Assembly (NCBI GenBank): GCA_009746045.1
Contig: RPFO01000041.1
Span: 759,245 to 823,244, forward strand
Direction: 5' to 3'
DNA: 64,000 nucleotides
Source of the DNA: Mesostigma viride
Taxonomy: Eukaryota; Streptophyta; Mesostigmatophyceae; Mesostigmatales; Mesostigmataceae
Position 1 is the first letter of the stretch; each line of letters opens with the position of its first letter. Below, piece by piece: positions 10,199-20,311 of the stretch. Below the pieces are notes generated by a model. It saw nothing but the letters and a program-made list of their open reading frames with translations, searched no databases and was not told the DNA's origin. Position numbers and translations under genes: made by a program.

Positions 10199-11233
10199 TG
10201 TTAGGGATATTATATCCACCTGGCCACAATATATCCCAGCCTGATTTATTTCTTGTTGGATTTATTCCATATGGACTGAGAATTTGATAGCTATGATGAG
10301 CTAGATGGATTGGGCTCAATGAGCTGATCAATATTCATGTGCCATAGTCCTATACTTGGACATGGATGACTTGTACCCTGAGTCAGCCTAGTAGCATCAC
10401 GTATTTGATTGACAAGTGGTGCTATGGCCTATTGGACAAGTGTTTGGTCCATGAGCTGACAAGTGTTGGAAGCTCATGATGACACATGTTATGACTTACA
10501 TGATGACAAGTGGGTAGACTCATTGCATGACACTTGTCACTCCAAGGAGAAGAGATGTGTCACTTTATTAATTATGTTATGTGGCACATTATTATGCAGA
10601 CACTTGGCATCTAGCTATTATGCCAGCTCATTGGATCATTAATTAATTAATAAGCACGTGACTGCGTCACGTGGGTGCCAATACAGAGTAAAGGAACCTT
10701 CAACCCTATATACACAGTGAGAAGGAGGGAGGGCGCCCTAGCTTCTCTCACTGCCGCAGGTGGGCAGGCCACAGAGCGCTCTCTCCACGGCATGGTGCCG
10801 GGGCGCAACACTGTGGGTGCAATACAACCAGTGCAATACCATAGGTAGGCTGACGCATTGGATCATGTCTAGAATGTTCTAGGAATGTTGTAAGAATATG
10901 CCAGGAATATTCCTGGAATCTACTGAGAATATGCTGGGAATATGCTAGGAATATGCTAGGATGTTTCTACAAGCTTCTGTGATGATGTCATTGCTGATGT
11001 CATCCTTCCTAGCCTAAAAGGTATAAAAGGAAACTGCCCCCTAAGGGCAGGTACCTCCATTCAACCTCCATTCAAGCTCTTCTCCAACTATTATATTCTA
11101 ATAAAGCCATTTATTCTTCCACGTAAATTGTCTTCAACCTCTCTTTCTTTCAGCACCTGCAAGGTGTGTGGGTAGCAAGGCCAAGCACAAGGCATTGTGT
11201 AAAACCCATTAGTTTCCTCTCCCAATCCAAACA
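10199..11233 (+). repeat. 5' LTR of copia-type element
   Basis: Begins TG and ends CA. It matches the 807-bp 3' LTR almost base for base once an internal insert (10639-10856) and its 9-bp duplication are removed. It contains a run of GGAATATGC-type short repeats and a TATAAAAGG box near 11020, followed by AATAAAG, consistent with U3/R signals. Confidence 0.9.
10639..10856 (-). mobile_element. 218-bp TTAA-tailed retroposon inside the 5' LTR
   Basis: Absent from the 3' LTR and the solo LTR. Flanked by the 9-bp direct repeat ATTGGATCA (10630-10638 and 10857-10865). Read on the minus strand it ends in a (TTAA)n tail, like the other short retroposons in this window. There is no coding potential. 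Probably a SINE or a truncated LINE tail. Confidence 0.75.
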
Positions 11234-11245
11234 TGGTATCGGAGG
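11234..11245 (+). promoter_or_regulatory. Primer binding site
   Basis: TGGTATCGGAGG begins at the first base after the 5' LTR. It closely resembles the TGGTATCAGAGC primer site (initiator Met tRNA 3' end) used by many plant and algal copia elements. Confidence 0.7.
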
Positions 11246-11298
11246 TTTGTTACTGAGGAACAAGAAGACCACTGTGAACCCAGAGACATCCAGTTCCA

Positions 11299-11982
11299 TT
11301 GGCGACTGAAGACACCATGGCTACCAAGGAAGCGTGCTACAAGCAATTCCGGGCAACAAGCAAGTCCATCACAACGTTTGATGGGCGGTCTCTGAGGAAA
11401 TGGGAAGAAATCAAGGCTGTGTTGAAGGCCTTAGCATCGGCCTATTGTGACCTGGTCAAGGTCCTAACTGGAGAGGAGGATTCGCTAAAGGAGGTCAAGA
11501 CTGCGCTGCTGGAGGCGGAGGAGCTACTGCACGGAAGGCGTTCTGCTCAAGCAAAGAAGGAGGGCTCCCCTAACGGCCAGGTTTTCCACACTACTACGAA
11601 GAAAAGTGGAGGAAAGAGGCGGTGCAATTACTGCAAGAAGGCCGGGCACGTGGACACCCAGTGCTGGGAGAAGCATCCGGAGCTGAAGCAAGAACGCAAG
11701 AACAAGGCAACGCGACGGAACCAAGCGAGAAAGGAGCACTCACCAGGTGCCAGCGAGGCGCGTATCACCGAGGAGGCTGCGGAGCGGTCCGGCTTCGTCT
11801 TCGCCACCATCGCCGAGTCGCCATCGCCGTCGGATGCTGCTGCACTCACGCAGTATGAAAAGAAAGCACCGACCAGCTGGGTGCTGGATTCCGCAGCGAG
11901 CTGTCACATGACGCCATGCCCGTCGGACTTCGTGTGCCTGCACCCTCACAACAGGGAAATCGCCGGCTCAGGCGGCAACTGA
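11299..11982 (+). CDS. gag: Short copia-type Gag ending in the start of the protease
   Basis: 227 codons. The first ~90 residues form a helical, charged Gag fragment shorter than usual. A CCHC knuckle follows (CNYCKKAGHVDTQC, about 11623-11664). A basic linker precedes WVLDSAASCHMT, the copia protease active-site block with DSA where most have DSG. The frame stops soon after at 11980. The adjacent frame (about 12010-12110) continues with NALLVPKLSTRLLSVGQLV, a typical copia post-protease stretch, so a frameshift has occurred. Protein would form particles and bind RNA. No integrase or RT follows. Confidence 0.75.
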   Translation: MATEDTMATKEACYKQFRATSKSITTFDGRSLRKWEEIKAVLKALASAYCDLVKVLTGEEDSLKEVKTALLEAEELLHGRRSAQAKKEGSPNGQVFHTTTKKSGGKRRCNYCKKAGHVDTQCWEKHPELKQERKNKATRRNQARKEHSPGASEARITEEAAERSGFVFATIAESPSPSDAAALTQYEKKAPTSWVLDSAASCHMTPCPSDFVCLHPHNREIAGSGGN

Positions 11983-12141
11983 AGGCGACAGCCATCGGGA
12001 CTGTCAAACTGAAGCTGCCGGGCAGGAGGCAGACGTGCACCTCCAAAACGCGCTGCTCGTTCCAAAGCTGAGCACCCGACTTTTATCTGTCGGCCAGCTC
12101 GTCAAGGATGGCCACAACGTCGACCTCGCCAGCGGGTTGCT

Positions 12142-13041
12142 GTGCTGGACAGCAGGCCCTGCAGCATCGTGACGAGGAACAACACCTACTTTTTGCCCGC
12201 GCGCGGTGCGGACGCAGCGATGGACGCCATCCCAGAGCTGAAATCTTCGGCGACGAGCTTCAAGGACGTCGACGCTGCCTGTCAAGGGCAGAAAATGGCG
12301 AGCAGCGAGCGCAGCATCTCACGTGCCTCGGGACACGCGGCGGAGTGGCTGGCCGTGGGCCTAACGGTCATACTGGCCATGCTTGCCCGTGTATGCGGGA
12401 TCGGGGGCGGCCTACTGGGCATTACTCGCACACTGCGTGGCTTTATATACTCTGCGCCGGCCCAGTGGAAGTTCACGCCAATTCGAGAAGTTTCCAGCGC
12501 AATGGAGAAGTCCGTGTCAGACGCTGAAGTACTTCCAGAAACCGCGGTCCAGAACAGCCCAGTGCAGGCGGAGCGCGTTGTCGCCGCCAGCATACCAGGT
12601 GATACTGGTGCTAGTAACCAAAGTCCGGCGACCAGACCAAAGGCGCGGCGCTCGAACGCTGCCAGCCTAACTGAGGGGGAACAAATTCGTGACGCGAGGG
12701 CGAAATCGACCAAGCTGCAAATTTTTCCAAGTCCTGGACTGCCAAGTCCGGTGCTGGCGCGAGGCCTCGAGCGAGCCGACAACGACGTGGACAGCGACCT
12801 GTCAGCCAAAGTGCTGTCAAGCACCAACGGTCAACTAGGTGCAAAATGCTGCCAAGGTTCACGTCGGTCAGTTTACGGTGTTCGGCCAGGCCATGGCATT
12901 TGCAATTGCGCTAGCTGCAACGACCCTTGGAAATTGTCGCCCAGGATGCACAGACCCCACTCTCAAGGTTGCCCTAATGTTTTGTCTGTGGGAAATGAAC
13001 TTGTATGTCGACTTTTGTGTCGTGTTTGCTGGAAATTGTGA
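12142..13041 (+). CDS. Unidentified ORF in the non-autonomous copia element, 299 aa, one possible membrane segment
   Basis: A 900-nt open frame occupies the place where integrase and RT should be. The first residues overlap the end of the protease-side sequence (SIVTRNNTYFLPAR). A hydrophobic stretch of about 25 residues (LAVGLTVILAMLARV and following) lies near residues 70-95, and the C-terminal third is Cys-rich. I recognise no family. It could be chance openness, a captured fragment, or a residual integrase read in the wrong frame: a parallel frame at 12108-12527 has scattered His and Cys residues that could be a decayed HHCC region. Most likely not functional. Confidence 0.35.
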   Translation: MLDSRPCSIVTRNNTYFLPARGADAAMDAIPELKSSATSFKDVDAACQGQKMASSERSISRASGHAAEWLAVGLTVILAMLARVCGIGGGLLGITRTLRGFIYSAPAQWKFTPIREVSSAMEKSVSDAEVLPETAVQNSPVQAERVVAASIPGDTGASNQSPATRPKARRSNAASLTEGEQIRDARAKSTKLQIFPSPGLPSPVLARGLERADNDVDSDLSAKVLSSTNGQLGAKCCQGSRRSVYGVRPGHGICNCASCNDPWKLSPRMHRPHSQGCPNVLSVGNELVCRLLCRVCWKL

Positions 13042-14103
13042 GGCGCCGTAAGCCTGCGTTTTCTGGTTCTTTCTTTGTGTTCTTCCAGCAATTATGTGCT
13101 TATTTTGCCATGCGTTCAGTGGCAATGGCCCACGCATTTTGGTATTGTTCCCACGAGACGTTTTCTACGTACCTGGAGTGTATCTCCAGAGTTTTTGCAC
13201 GCTATTTGTGGCACTAGTTTGCGGCGTAGTGAAGCGCCGTTGTATCGTCGTCTACGACTTGTTTTCGTGAGTTAAGTGCCTGTGACGCGTGTGTTATTTT
13301 GTTTTGTGCTGAGAGCATTGCTTGTATGCAAGTGTTTACGTCCTTCGTGTCGAATTCGGCTGTGCATTTCGGCATAGCCTGTAATGTCGGACGTAATGTT
13401 TACTCTCGGGCACTGATTTGTGAATCGTGACCAAGTAATCGTTACTTGTGTTCGCCTTTGTGGCGGTAATGTTTTGCACGTCCTGTTTTCTTTGCTATGA
13501 AGCGCGTTTATCTGTTATGGCCACTGTGTTTTGTGTTGAAGGTTGTATTGTACCTTGTTTGTGTGGCATTTGTTGCCATGTTTGTTTGCTCACCCCGTTT
13601 ATTTGGCGTAAAACGTGATGTTGGTGTCATTTTTTTGTGAGATGGCGTATGTTATGTTGCTCCGTGTGTGTACAGCACGTGTTGTTGCCGTTACCCTACC
13701 TCTATACCGTTTGGGTTAGCTCATAGGGACTTCTTTGTTGGCATGTGTTGCCGTATTATATGTGTGGGACTGTGTGCCCCTATTGTGTCCATGGGCAGCC
13801 GCTTTGAGTGAGGGGGGAATGTAGCATCTAGAGCACTTTTTCCAACTAAGGGTTGGGTATCAGCCATCCAGGATGGGCAGCTAGTGCGTTGCTGCTATGG
13901 TAGGACACTCATTCGCGTTGCCGGGGGGGATCAGTGGCGGTAGTGCGGCTCATGACCGCATGTTGGAGCTTCAAGCGTTTCACGAGGACGGCATCTTCAT
14001 TTTCAGTTGCACCATGCTAGCAACTGGACGGCATGCTACGAGCATGTGGTTAAGGGGGGTGTTGAGATTCCACCTACCCAGTCATCTTTTGCTTTGTGCC
14101 CAT
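13042..14103 (+). other. Non-coding T/G-rich internal region of the copia-type element
   Basis: About 1 kb with strong T and G bias and no ORF of note, between the last open frame and the polypurine tract. Long non-coding interiors of this kind are typical of non-autonomous LTR elements. Confidence 0.55.
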
Positions 14104-14106
14104 GTG

Positions 14107-14117
14107 GCTAAGGGGGG
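14107..14117 (+). promoter_or_regulatory. Polypurine tract
   Basis: The purine run AAGGGGGG just 5' of the TG of the 3' LTR serves as plus-strand primer site. Confidence 0.75.
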
Positions 14118-14924
14118 TGTTAGGGATATTATATCCACCTGGCCACAATATATCCCAGCCTGATTTATTTCTTGTTGGATTTATTCCATATGGACTGAGA
14201 ATTTGATAGCTATGATGAGCTAGATGGATTGGGCTCAATGAGCTGATCAATATTCATGTGCCATAGTCCTATACTTGGACATGGATGACTTGTACCTGAG
14301 TCAGCCTAGTAGCATCACGTATTTGATTGACAAGTGGTGCTATGGCCTATTGGACAAGTGTTTGGTCCATGAGCTGACAAGTGTTGGAAGCTCATGATGA
14401 CACATGTTATGACTTACATGATGACAAGTGGGTAGACTCATTGCATGACACTTGTCACTCCAAGGAGAAGAGATGTGTCACTTTATTAATCATGTTATGT
14501 GGCACATTATTATGCAGACACTTGGCATCTAGCTATTATGCCAGCTCATTGGATCATGTCTAGAATGTTCTAGGAATGTTGTAAGAATATGCCAGGAATA
14601 TTCCTGGAATCTACTGAAAATATGCTGGGAATATGCTAGGAATATGCTAGGATGTTTCTACAAGCTTCTGTGATGATGTCATTGCTGATGTCATCCTTCC
14701 TAGCCTAAAAGGTATAAAAGGAAACTGCCCCCTAAGGGCAGGTACCTCCATTCAACCTCCATTCAAGCTCTTCTCCAACTATTATATTCTAATAAAGCCA
14801 TTTATTCTTCCACGTAAGTTGTCTTCAACCTCTCTTTCTTTCAGCACCTGCAAGGTGTGTGGGTAGCAAGGCCAAGCACAAGGCATTGTGTAAAACCCAT
14901 TAGTTTCCTCTCCCAATCCAAACA
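14118..14924 (+). repeat. 3' LTR of copia-type element
   Basis: 807 bp, TG...CA, followed by the GTTTT duplication. It carries the same TATAAAAGG box and AATAAAG signals as the 5' copy and lacks the 218-bp insert. Confidence 0.9.
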
Positions 14925-15862
14925 GTTTTCTGTGGCCAGCAGCGCCAGGGATGGACAGGGCAACGAGTCTATTACCCTGATGACTGACCACAGACCATTG
15001 GTACGTGTGCTGGAACAGACCCGGATGAGCAAGAGGATGGCTGGGTGGATGGAGTTCCTGGGGGGGGTTGGGCCTTTCTCTGTGAGGTACATTCCTGGTA
15101 CACAGAATGTGGTGCCTGATGCCCTGTCCAGAAGGAGGGATTTGATGGGAGATTTTCATGAGGACTTGGACATCTGTGCTGCCATGACTTCAGTGGTAGA
15201 ATGTGGGGCTGTGACTAGAGCTCAGGCCAGCATCCAGAAGGCTTCCCAACTGTTGACACCACCTGTAGGGAATAACGGTGGTCCCGTGATGCTCATCGAC
15301 CAGGGCTCTGTCCCAGAGTTGACAGGCGTCCAGGAGGGTGTCCAGTCACTGTCTGACAGTCTTAGGGGAAGTCCTGATGGTGGGCCGCCCACTCCCACGG
15401 CGCAGTCAGGTGAGGGAGACCCTGCTAGACGCAGCAGAGGTAGGCCCAGGAAGTGGGTGATGGACCCTGCGTTGGTAAGCCGGTCCAAGGTGTTGGCCTT
15501 TCAGGTGATGGCAAAGTCAAAGGGGCCTATAGCAACTACTGTTTCATCCAAGCAGTTGGTGGTTAGCCCTGTGCAGGAAGAGGAGATGCAGATGCAGCCC
15601 CTGGGACCTGACAAGGACCTGCATGGTGTTGCCCAACCCTTTGAACATTTCCCTGCTGGACGTCATCAAGGCATTCACCAAGACGGAGGACATGGCTACT
15701 GCAGCTATCCAGAGGGGCAACTTTGGCAATAGACCTGTAGAATACTGGGAGGGCGTTCTGTACGTTCATACTCATGATGCTGATCACGTGGTGACTAGGA
15801 AGGTGTATGTGCCTGAAATGGCCATTCCCCCACGGTGTTACATTGTTTCCATGATGATGTGA
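14925..15862 (+). pseudogene. Chromovirus RNase H end and linker to integrase
   Basis: Resumes the RNase H after the copia insertion: LMTDHRPLVRVLEQT (catalytic Asp), MEFLGGVGPFSVRYIPGTQN and PDALSRR, the classical C-terminal RNase H block. A long hydrophilic linker with an AT-hook-like RRSRGRPRK segment (about 15430) leads to the integrase zinc-binding region. A frame change near 15620-15730 moves reading to the frame of 15623-15862. Confidence 0.8.
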
Positions 15863-17342
15863 CTGCCTGTCATCCTGGTTATGCCAAGCTAGTTCATGAG
15901 GTGCAGCAGAGGTTTTGGTGGCCTGGTCTTTATCAGGATGTCAAGGCCTATGTGGATTCCTGTGACTCTTGTCAGAGGAACAAGGTCAGGAACCAGGCCA
16001 CGCCCATTTTTCCCATGGCTATGCCCATTTCCCTGCGCCCTTGGATCAGTGTGACTATGGACTTCATCTGTGGTCTACCCCTGTCAGATTAATTAATTAA
16101 TTAATTAGACTCGTGCTCCCGTTGGGGAGTCACGGAGCATTAACCCCGATGGATGGATGGATGGATGGGTGCAAACAGTCCTACCGGTCTAATCTATCTA
16201 CAATCCTGTCGGATGGTGGCAATGACAGGATTCTGGTGGTGATGGACAGACTTTCCAGGATGTGCCATCTTATTCCCTGCAATGCTCACCTGACTGCTGC
16301 ACAGTGTGTGGATCTGTTTATGAAGGAGGTCTACCGGCTACATGGCATGCCCAGGGTGATTATCACTGACCAGGACCCCCTCTGGTTGTCAGGGTTTTGG
16401 AAGTCATTCTTTGACATCCTGGACACTAAGCTGGCTTTTGGAGTGGCGTACAGGTGTGCCAGCACTGGTGCTGTGGAGAGGCTGAACAGGATTGTAAGGG
16501 AAATATGTCAGAAGCATTATTGTACCCATGACAACAAGGAATGGGACAAGAAGCTGCCCTTCATTGAGTTTGCAATCAACAACTCTCCTTTGGCTCCCCA
16601 TCAGATGTCACCCTTTGTGATATGCCATGGCCAGCGTCCCCTGACCCCCTTTGACTTGGAGCTGCCTGACAGAGATGCTGAAGGCCCTTTCCAGAAACGT
16701 CTAGGTTCAGTTCAGCAGTTGCTGGCTTCCTTCCAGGAGGCTCACAGCATTGTGGCTACCCAGATGTTGAGGACTCAAGACAAGTACCTGACCAAAGCCT
16801 GGCAGTAAACGGTGGCCAGTCATTCTTTTGTGACTCCAGGGGACTTGGTGTTGTTGGAAGCTAACAGAGTGCTGCCTGAAAAGGAGCGATGCAGGAAACT
16901 GCAACCCCTCTGGCTGGGTCCTTACCCAGTGTTGGCCACCTTTCACTATGGTACTGTGGTCCAGGTCCAGGTGCCTTCCCATTGGAGACTTAAGAACAAT
17001 ATTTTTCATCTAGCCCAGCTGAAGCTGTACAGACGTAACACATTGCCAGGCAGGTTGTCTGCCCCCTTGCCTTATGAGTTGGATCCTGAGGGGGAGAAGA
17101 TCTATGAAGTGGAGCGGTTGTTGGCTCACCGGGTGAAAGGGAAGGGTAGGACTAAGCAGCTGCAGTTTAAGGTACACTGGAAGGGAGAGCCTGAGGTGAC
17201 TGCCACGTGGCTGTGGTTGTCTGATCTCACCAACAGTCACTCCGCAGTACAAGACTATTGCCAGCATCATGGTATTACCTTGCCTGAGTTGTATGTCATA
17301 GGCTCTGAGCTGTGCGCTCCCCTTCATAATAGCTCCCAGTGA
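15835..17342 (+). pseudogene. Chromovirus integrase with C-terminal chromodomain
   Basis: The HHCC zinc site reads through HPGYAKLVHEVQQRFWWPGLYQDV to CDSCQRNK (about 15860-15990). The catalytic core is TMDFICGLPLSD, then (after the SINE-like insert 16090-16204) NDRILVVMDRLSR, ITDQDPLW and GAVERLNR, giving the D,D,E triad. In the same frame a TAA lies between 16808 and 16812. Beyond it come the PGDLVLLEAN and GPYPVLATF blocks of the C-terminal domain, then a chromodomain at about 17100-17280 (YEVERLLAHRV, FKVHWKGEP, TWLWLSDL). Chromodomains tether integration to modified histones. The nonsense codon, insertion and upstream shifts make this copy inactive. Confidence 0.88.
16090..16204 (-). mobile_element. 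115-bp SINE-like retroposon with internal (GGAT)n and TTAA tail
   Basis: Inserted in the integrase core and flanked by CCTGTCAGAT (16080-16089) and CCTGTCGGAT (16205-16214). On the plus strand it reads (TTAA)n, then a hairpin-capable core (ACTCGTGCTCCCGTTGGGG ... CACGGAGCATTAA), then four GGAT units and a unique end. The tail places its 3' end on the minus strand. The core recurs at 26094, 27131 and 51182, and partly at 44884. Confidence 0.8.
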
Positions 17343-17387
17343 GTACTGACCACTCCTGTATGGTTCTGTGTGTCTGTGGTTGCCAGT

Positions 17388-19471
17388 CATGGCAGACTCC
17401 AGCCCTGACGGGACCCCACGGTCAGCAGCACAACGTCGGGAGGACTTGAGGGCTACTTATGTGCTCCATCACGACTATGCTGGTCCAAGGGCCACCGCGG
17501 CACGCCGCTGCAGGAGGATGCTGGGTTTGTGGAAGCTCACTTCCTGAACTTGTTTCAACGTATGGTACACGACCAGCAACGTCATGATCAGCGTCATGGG
17601 GCCCTGATGACGAGGCTGGACCAGGTTGAGGGTCTGGTCAATCAGATGGCTGAGCATGTGAAGGCTTGGCACCTTCCATCTGTGGGCTCTGCTGTGCCTG
17701 CCGTCTCTGATGCACCTGTGGTCCAGGAGGCTATCCCTACCCCTGCTGTCTCAGCTGTCTCCTCTGTGGAGGACACCCCACCTCCCAGGGTTGTGGTACA
17801 TCTTCCCAGGACTGTAGTTCCAACCAAGCAGGTGGAGCAGTATGTGGACCACCGCAAGTATGTGCCTGAGCAGTGTGACTGGCGCCACTCCTTGTACAAG
17901 GCCATGCAGGCCCTGGACGAGACTGTGGTGGAGGAAGGCGAACTGGTGCCTGAGAGTATGGTAGAGCTGGTGCTGGAGTGTTTGCCTCCTAGTCTGTGTG
18001 AGATTGGCTCTCCCTTGGTCGCCTACATCATGCACACTGTCTTTGCCATGCCATCCCTGGCCTTCTCTTGACATGAGGCCTGCTGAGGGCCAAGATTTGA
18101 TGGCTGCCCTGCCTGAGGAGCTGAGGGTGGCCTTTGGGGAGCTGAAGCCAGCTGGGTATGCACAGACGTATGCCGAGCTGATTGAGCAGGCCGTCCTGAA
18201 TGGGGAGTTTGATATGGTGCCGTCTTCCAGCTGCTCTGTGCCCTCTTGCTTTCCTCACAAAGACACCACTGTATTTGTAGGGTTGCAGATGCCCAAGTTT
18301 CCTCACGAGTTGAGGGCCAGGGTCACTCCCCTGAGGGTGTTGGTACCTGTACTGGGGGCCAACTGGGGGCCTATCAAGGCCTTCCTGCAGCTTTGGTGGG
18401 CCTACAGTCACTGGCTGTGTCGCCACAAGACAGCTAGTGGTTGGGTCTTTGATCTCCTCCGTCAGGCTGTGGTCATCATGTCCTTCCCTGCTCAGTGCAG
18501 TCGGTTTTCTGCTGAGTTGGGTAAGTGTTGGAAAAGTAGAGGAAACTAATGGGTTTTACACAATGCCTTTTGCTTGGCCTTGCTACCCTTTCACCTTGCA
18601 GGTGATGAAAGACTGAGCTTGAAGACAATGGAAGAGAGACCAGAAAAAGAGTTTTATTTAATAGATTTAGAGGTTAGGAAAAGAGGTTGAATGGAGGTTC
18701 AATGGAGGTACCTGCCCTTAGGGGGCAGTTTCCTTTTATACCTTTTAGGCTAGGAAGGATGACATCAGCAATGACATCATCACAGAAGCTTGTAGAAACA
18801 TCCTGGCATATTCCTAGCATATTCCCAGCATATTCTCAGTATATTCCAGGAATATTCCTGGCATATTCTTAGAACAATCCTAGAACATTCTAGACATGAT
18901 CCAATGAGCTGGCATAATAGCTAGATGCCAAGTGTCTACATAATAATGTGCCACATCACATTATTAATAAAGTGACACATCTCTTCTCCTTGGAGTGACA
19001 AGTGTCATGCAATGAGTCTACCCACTTGTCATCATGTAAGTCATAACATGTGTCATCATGAGCTTCCAACACTTGTCAGCTCATGGACCAAACACTTGTC
19101 CACTAGGCCATAGCACCACTTGTCAATCAAATACGTGATGCTACTAGGCTGACTCAGGGTACAAGTCATCCATGTCCAAGTATAGGACTATGGCACATGA
19201 ATATTGATCAGCTCATTGAGCCTGTTCCATCTAGCTCATCATAGCTATCAAATTCCCAGTCCATAAGGAATAAATCCAACAAGAAATAAATCAGGCTGGG
19301 ATATATTGTGGCCAGGTGGATATAATATCCCTAACAGTAAGGCTGCTGAGACCTGCATGAACATTCAGATCAGCAGGAACTGGCCAGATCTGGTGGCCAT
19401 GGTGGAACATTTTTCCTTGTTTGGAACGAGGGGGAAGGATATGAGGAAGGGGGATTGGTATACTCTGTGAA
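17388..19471 (+). pseudogene. Extra ORF downstream of chromovirus pol, Gag-like, split by a solo LTR
   Basis: An ATG at 17388 opens a frame that shifts near 17500 to 17529-18071 and again to 17998-18520. After the solo LTR it resumes at 19337-19471 and ends at a TGA. The first part is a heptad-rich helix (MVHDQQRHDQRHGALMTRL and following), then a Pro/Val-rich hinge, then a mostly helical, Leu-rich region without zinc knuckle. Removing the LTR and one GTAAG copy joins SAELGK to AAETCMNIQISRNW in frame, so the ORF predates that insertion. I do not recognise the family. A structural, Gag-like protein is the best guess from the coiled coil. Canonical Ty3/gypsy elements have no ORF here unless env-like. 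Confidence 0.5.
18526..19336 (-). repeat. Solo LTR of the copia-type family, inverted
   Basis: 811 bp, homologous to the LTRs at 10199 and 14118 but in opposite orientation. It begins TGTTGGAAAAG and ends CCCTAACA on the plus strand and is flanked by the 5-bp duplication GTAAG (18521-18525, 19337-19341). No internal region remains, consistent with LTR-LTR recombination after insertion. Confidence 0.9.
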
Positions 19472-19847
19472 GGATTCAGAGTGGGTGGTTTGGAGATTGG
19501 GCTGTGGAGTGAGGTGGGGAACCAGAATGGATGAGGCCAGTTCTGATGTCCAGTCCAGATTTCCAGAAGTTCCAGATTCCAGGGATTCATAGTGGACCTT
19601 GAAATTGTATTATCCGGGCACTGCTGCCTGTGTTTTGGATCACTTGGTGCTGATTACAATTCTGTGGAAGTTGTTAATTCCAGTTTGATCCGGATTAGAT
19701 GGTGATGAGATAGGAGGCCCCTTTGGGGATGTAAAAACCCATCTGCTTGTCCCAAGAGATGGTGGACTTCCTGTTTCTTGTTGTGTTGTTTATTGTGGAA
19801 GGTGTTGTTTTATTCTCCTTGACTTTCAGGAACTGGGAGTTCTTGAC

Positions 19848-20311
19848 TTGAGGGGGAGATATGTAACAACCAAATGTTACATCCAAAGTTTTCCTACTGT
19901 TGATCTTACTTTGAGTTATTTGGGGCAATTATTTAGAAATGTTATGAGGCTTCGACGTATGATTAGTATTGGGCCTGCTGAGACTTGTCGAATTATTGTT
20001 CTACCCTCATTGGTCGTGGCCTGATCCACGTGGGGTACTTTGAATGGCCTAGTTCAGCCAGCTATAGATTCTCTTTAAGACTCTCGTACCTGATGGATCT
20101 TGTTCCAGGTCACGGAGATTCTGTAGTGCTGGCCTTGTGTTGTTTTGTGGATTTAGAGGACAGGATCTAACCTTGAGTGTTTCCTCGCATTTGATTGGTC
20201 CTTACGGATTAGGATTGAGCTGACTCTGCATGCACGATGACCTTTATCCTGTTTGTGGAGGTCGTATGGAGCAGCTTACGTGGGAACCAAACCTATGGTG
20301 TAATCCTGTCA
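19848..20311 (+). repeat. Chromovirus polypurine tract and 3' LTR
   Basis: The purine tract GAGGGGGAGA ends at about 19860. The LTR starts at 19862 with TGTAACAACCAAATG. A stretch of about 32 bp around 20005-20036 (CCTCATTGGTCGTGGCCTGA and following) is identical to the LTR at 48650, showing a shared family. The 3' boundary is set tentatively at 20311, by length (the relative is 460 bp) and a terminal CA. Confidence 0.65.

Larger units (their letters stand above)
10199..14924 (+). mobile_element. Non-autonomous copia-type LTR retrotransposon inserted in chromovirus RNase H
   Basis: The 5' LTR (10199-11233) and 3' LTR (14118-14924) both begin TGTTAGGGATATT and end CCAATCCAAACA. They are flanked by the 5-bp duplication GTTTT (10194-10198, 14925-14929). 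A PBS and a PPT are present. Only a short gag plus the beginning of a copia protease are recognisable. Integrase and reverse transcriptase are missing, so mobilisation must have been in trans. The LTRs are very similar apart from a 218-bp insertion in the 5' copy, which points to a fairly recent insertion. Confidence 0.88.
5621..20311 (+). mobile_element. Decayed Ty3/gypsy chromovirus with four later insertions
   Basis: Domain order along the plus strand is gag with CCHC knuckle, retropepsin, RT, RNase H, integrase, chromodomain, an extra ORF, polypurine tract and 3' LTR. This is the canonical gypsy order. The element is interrupted by a palindromic element (9084-9958), a copia-type LTR element (10199-14924), a SINE-like insert (16090-16204) and a solo LTR (18526-19336). 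Removing them restores continuous coding in each case. Several frameshifts and a TAA between 16808 and 16812 make it non-functional. No 5' LTR is recognisable. Confidence 0.85.

Noticed and set aside
12142-13041. Env-like protein in the copia-type element
   Set aside because: A single hydrophobic segment is not enough. There is no signal peptide, no second membrane segment and no family match, so I describe it only as unidentified.
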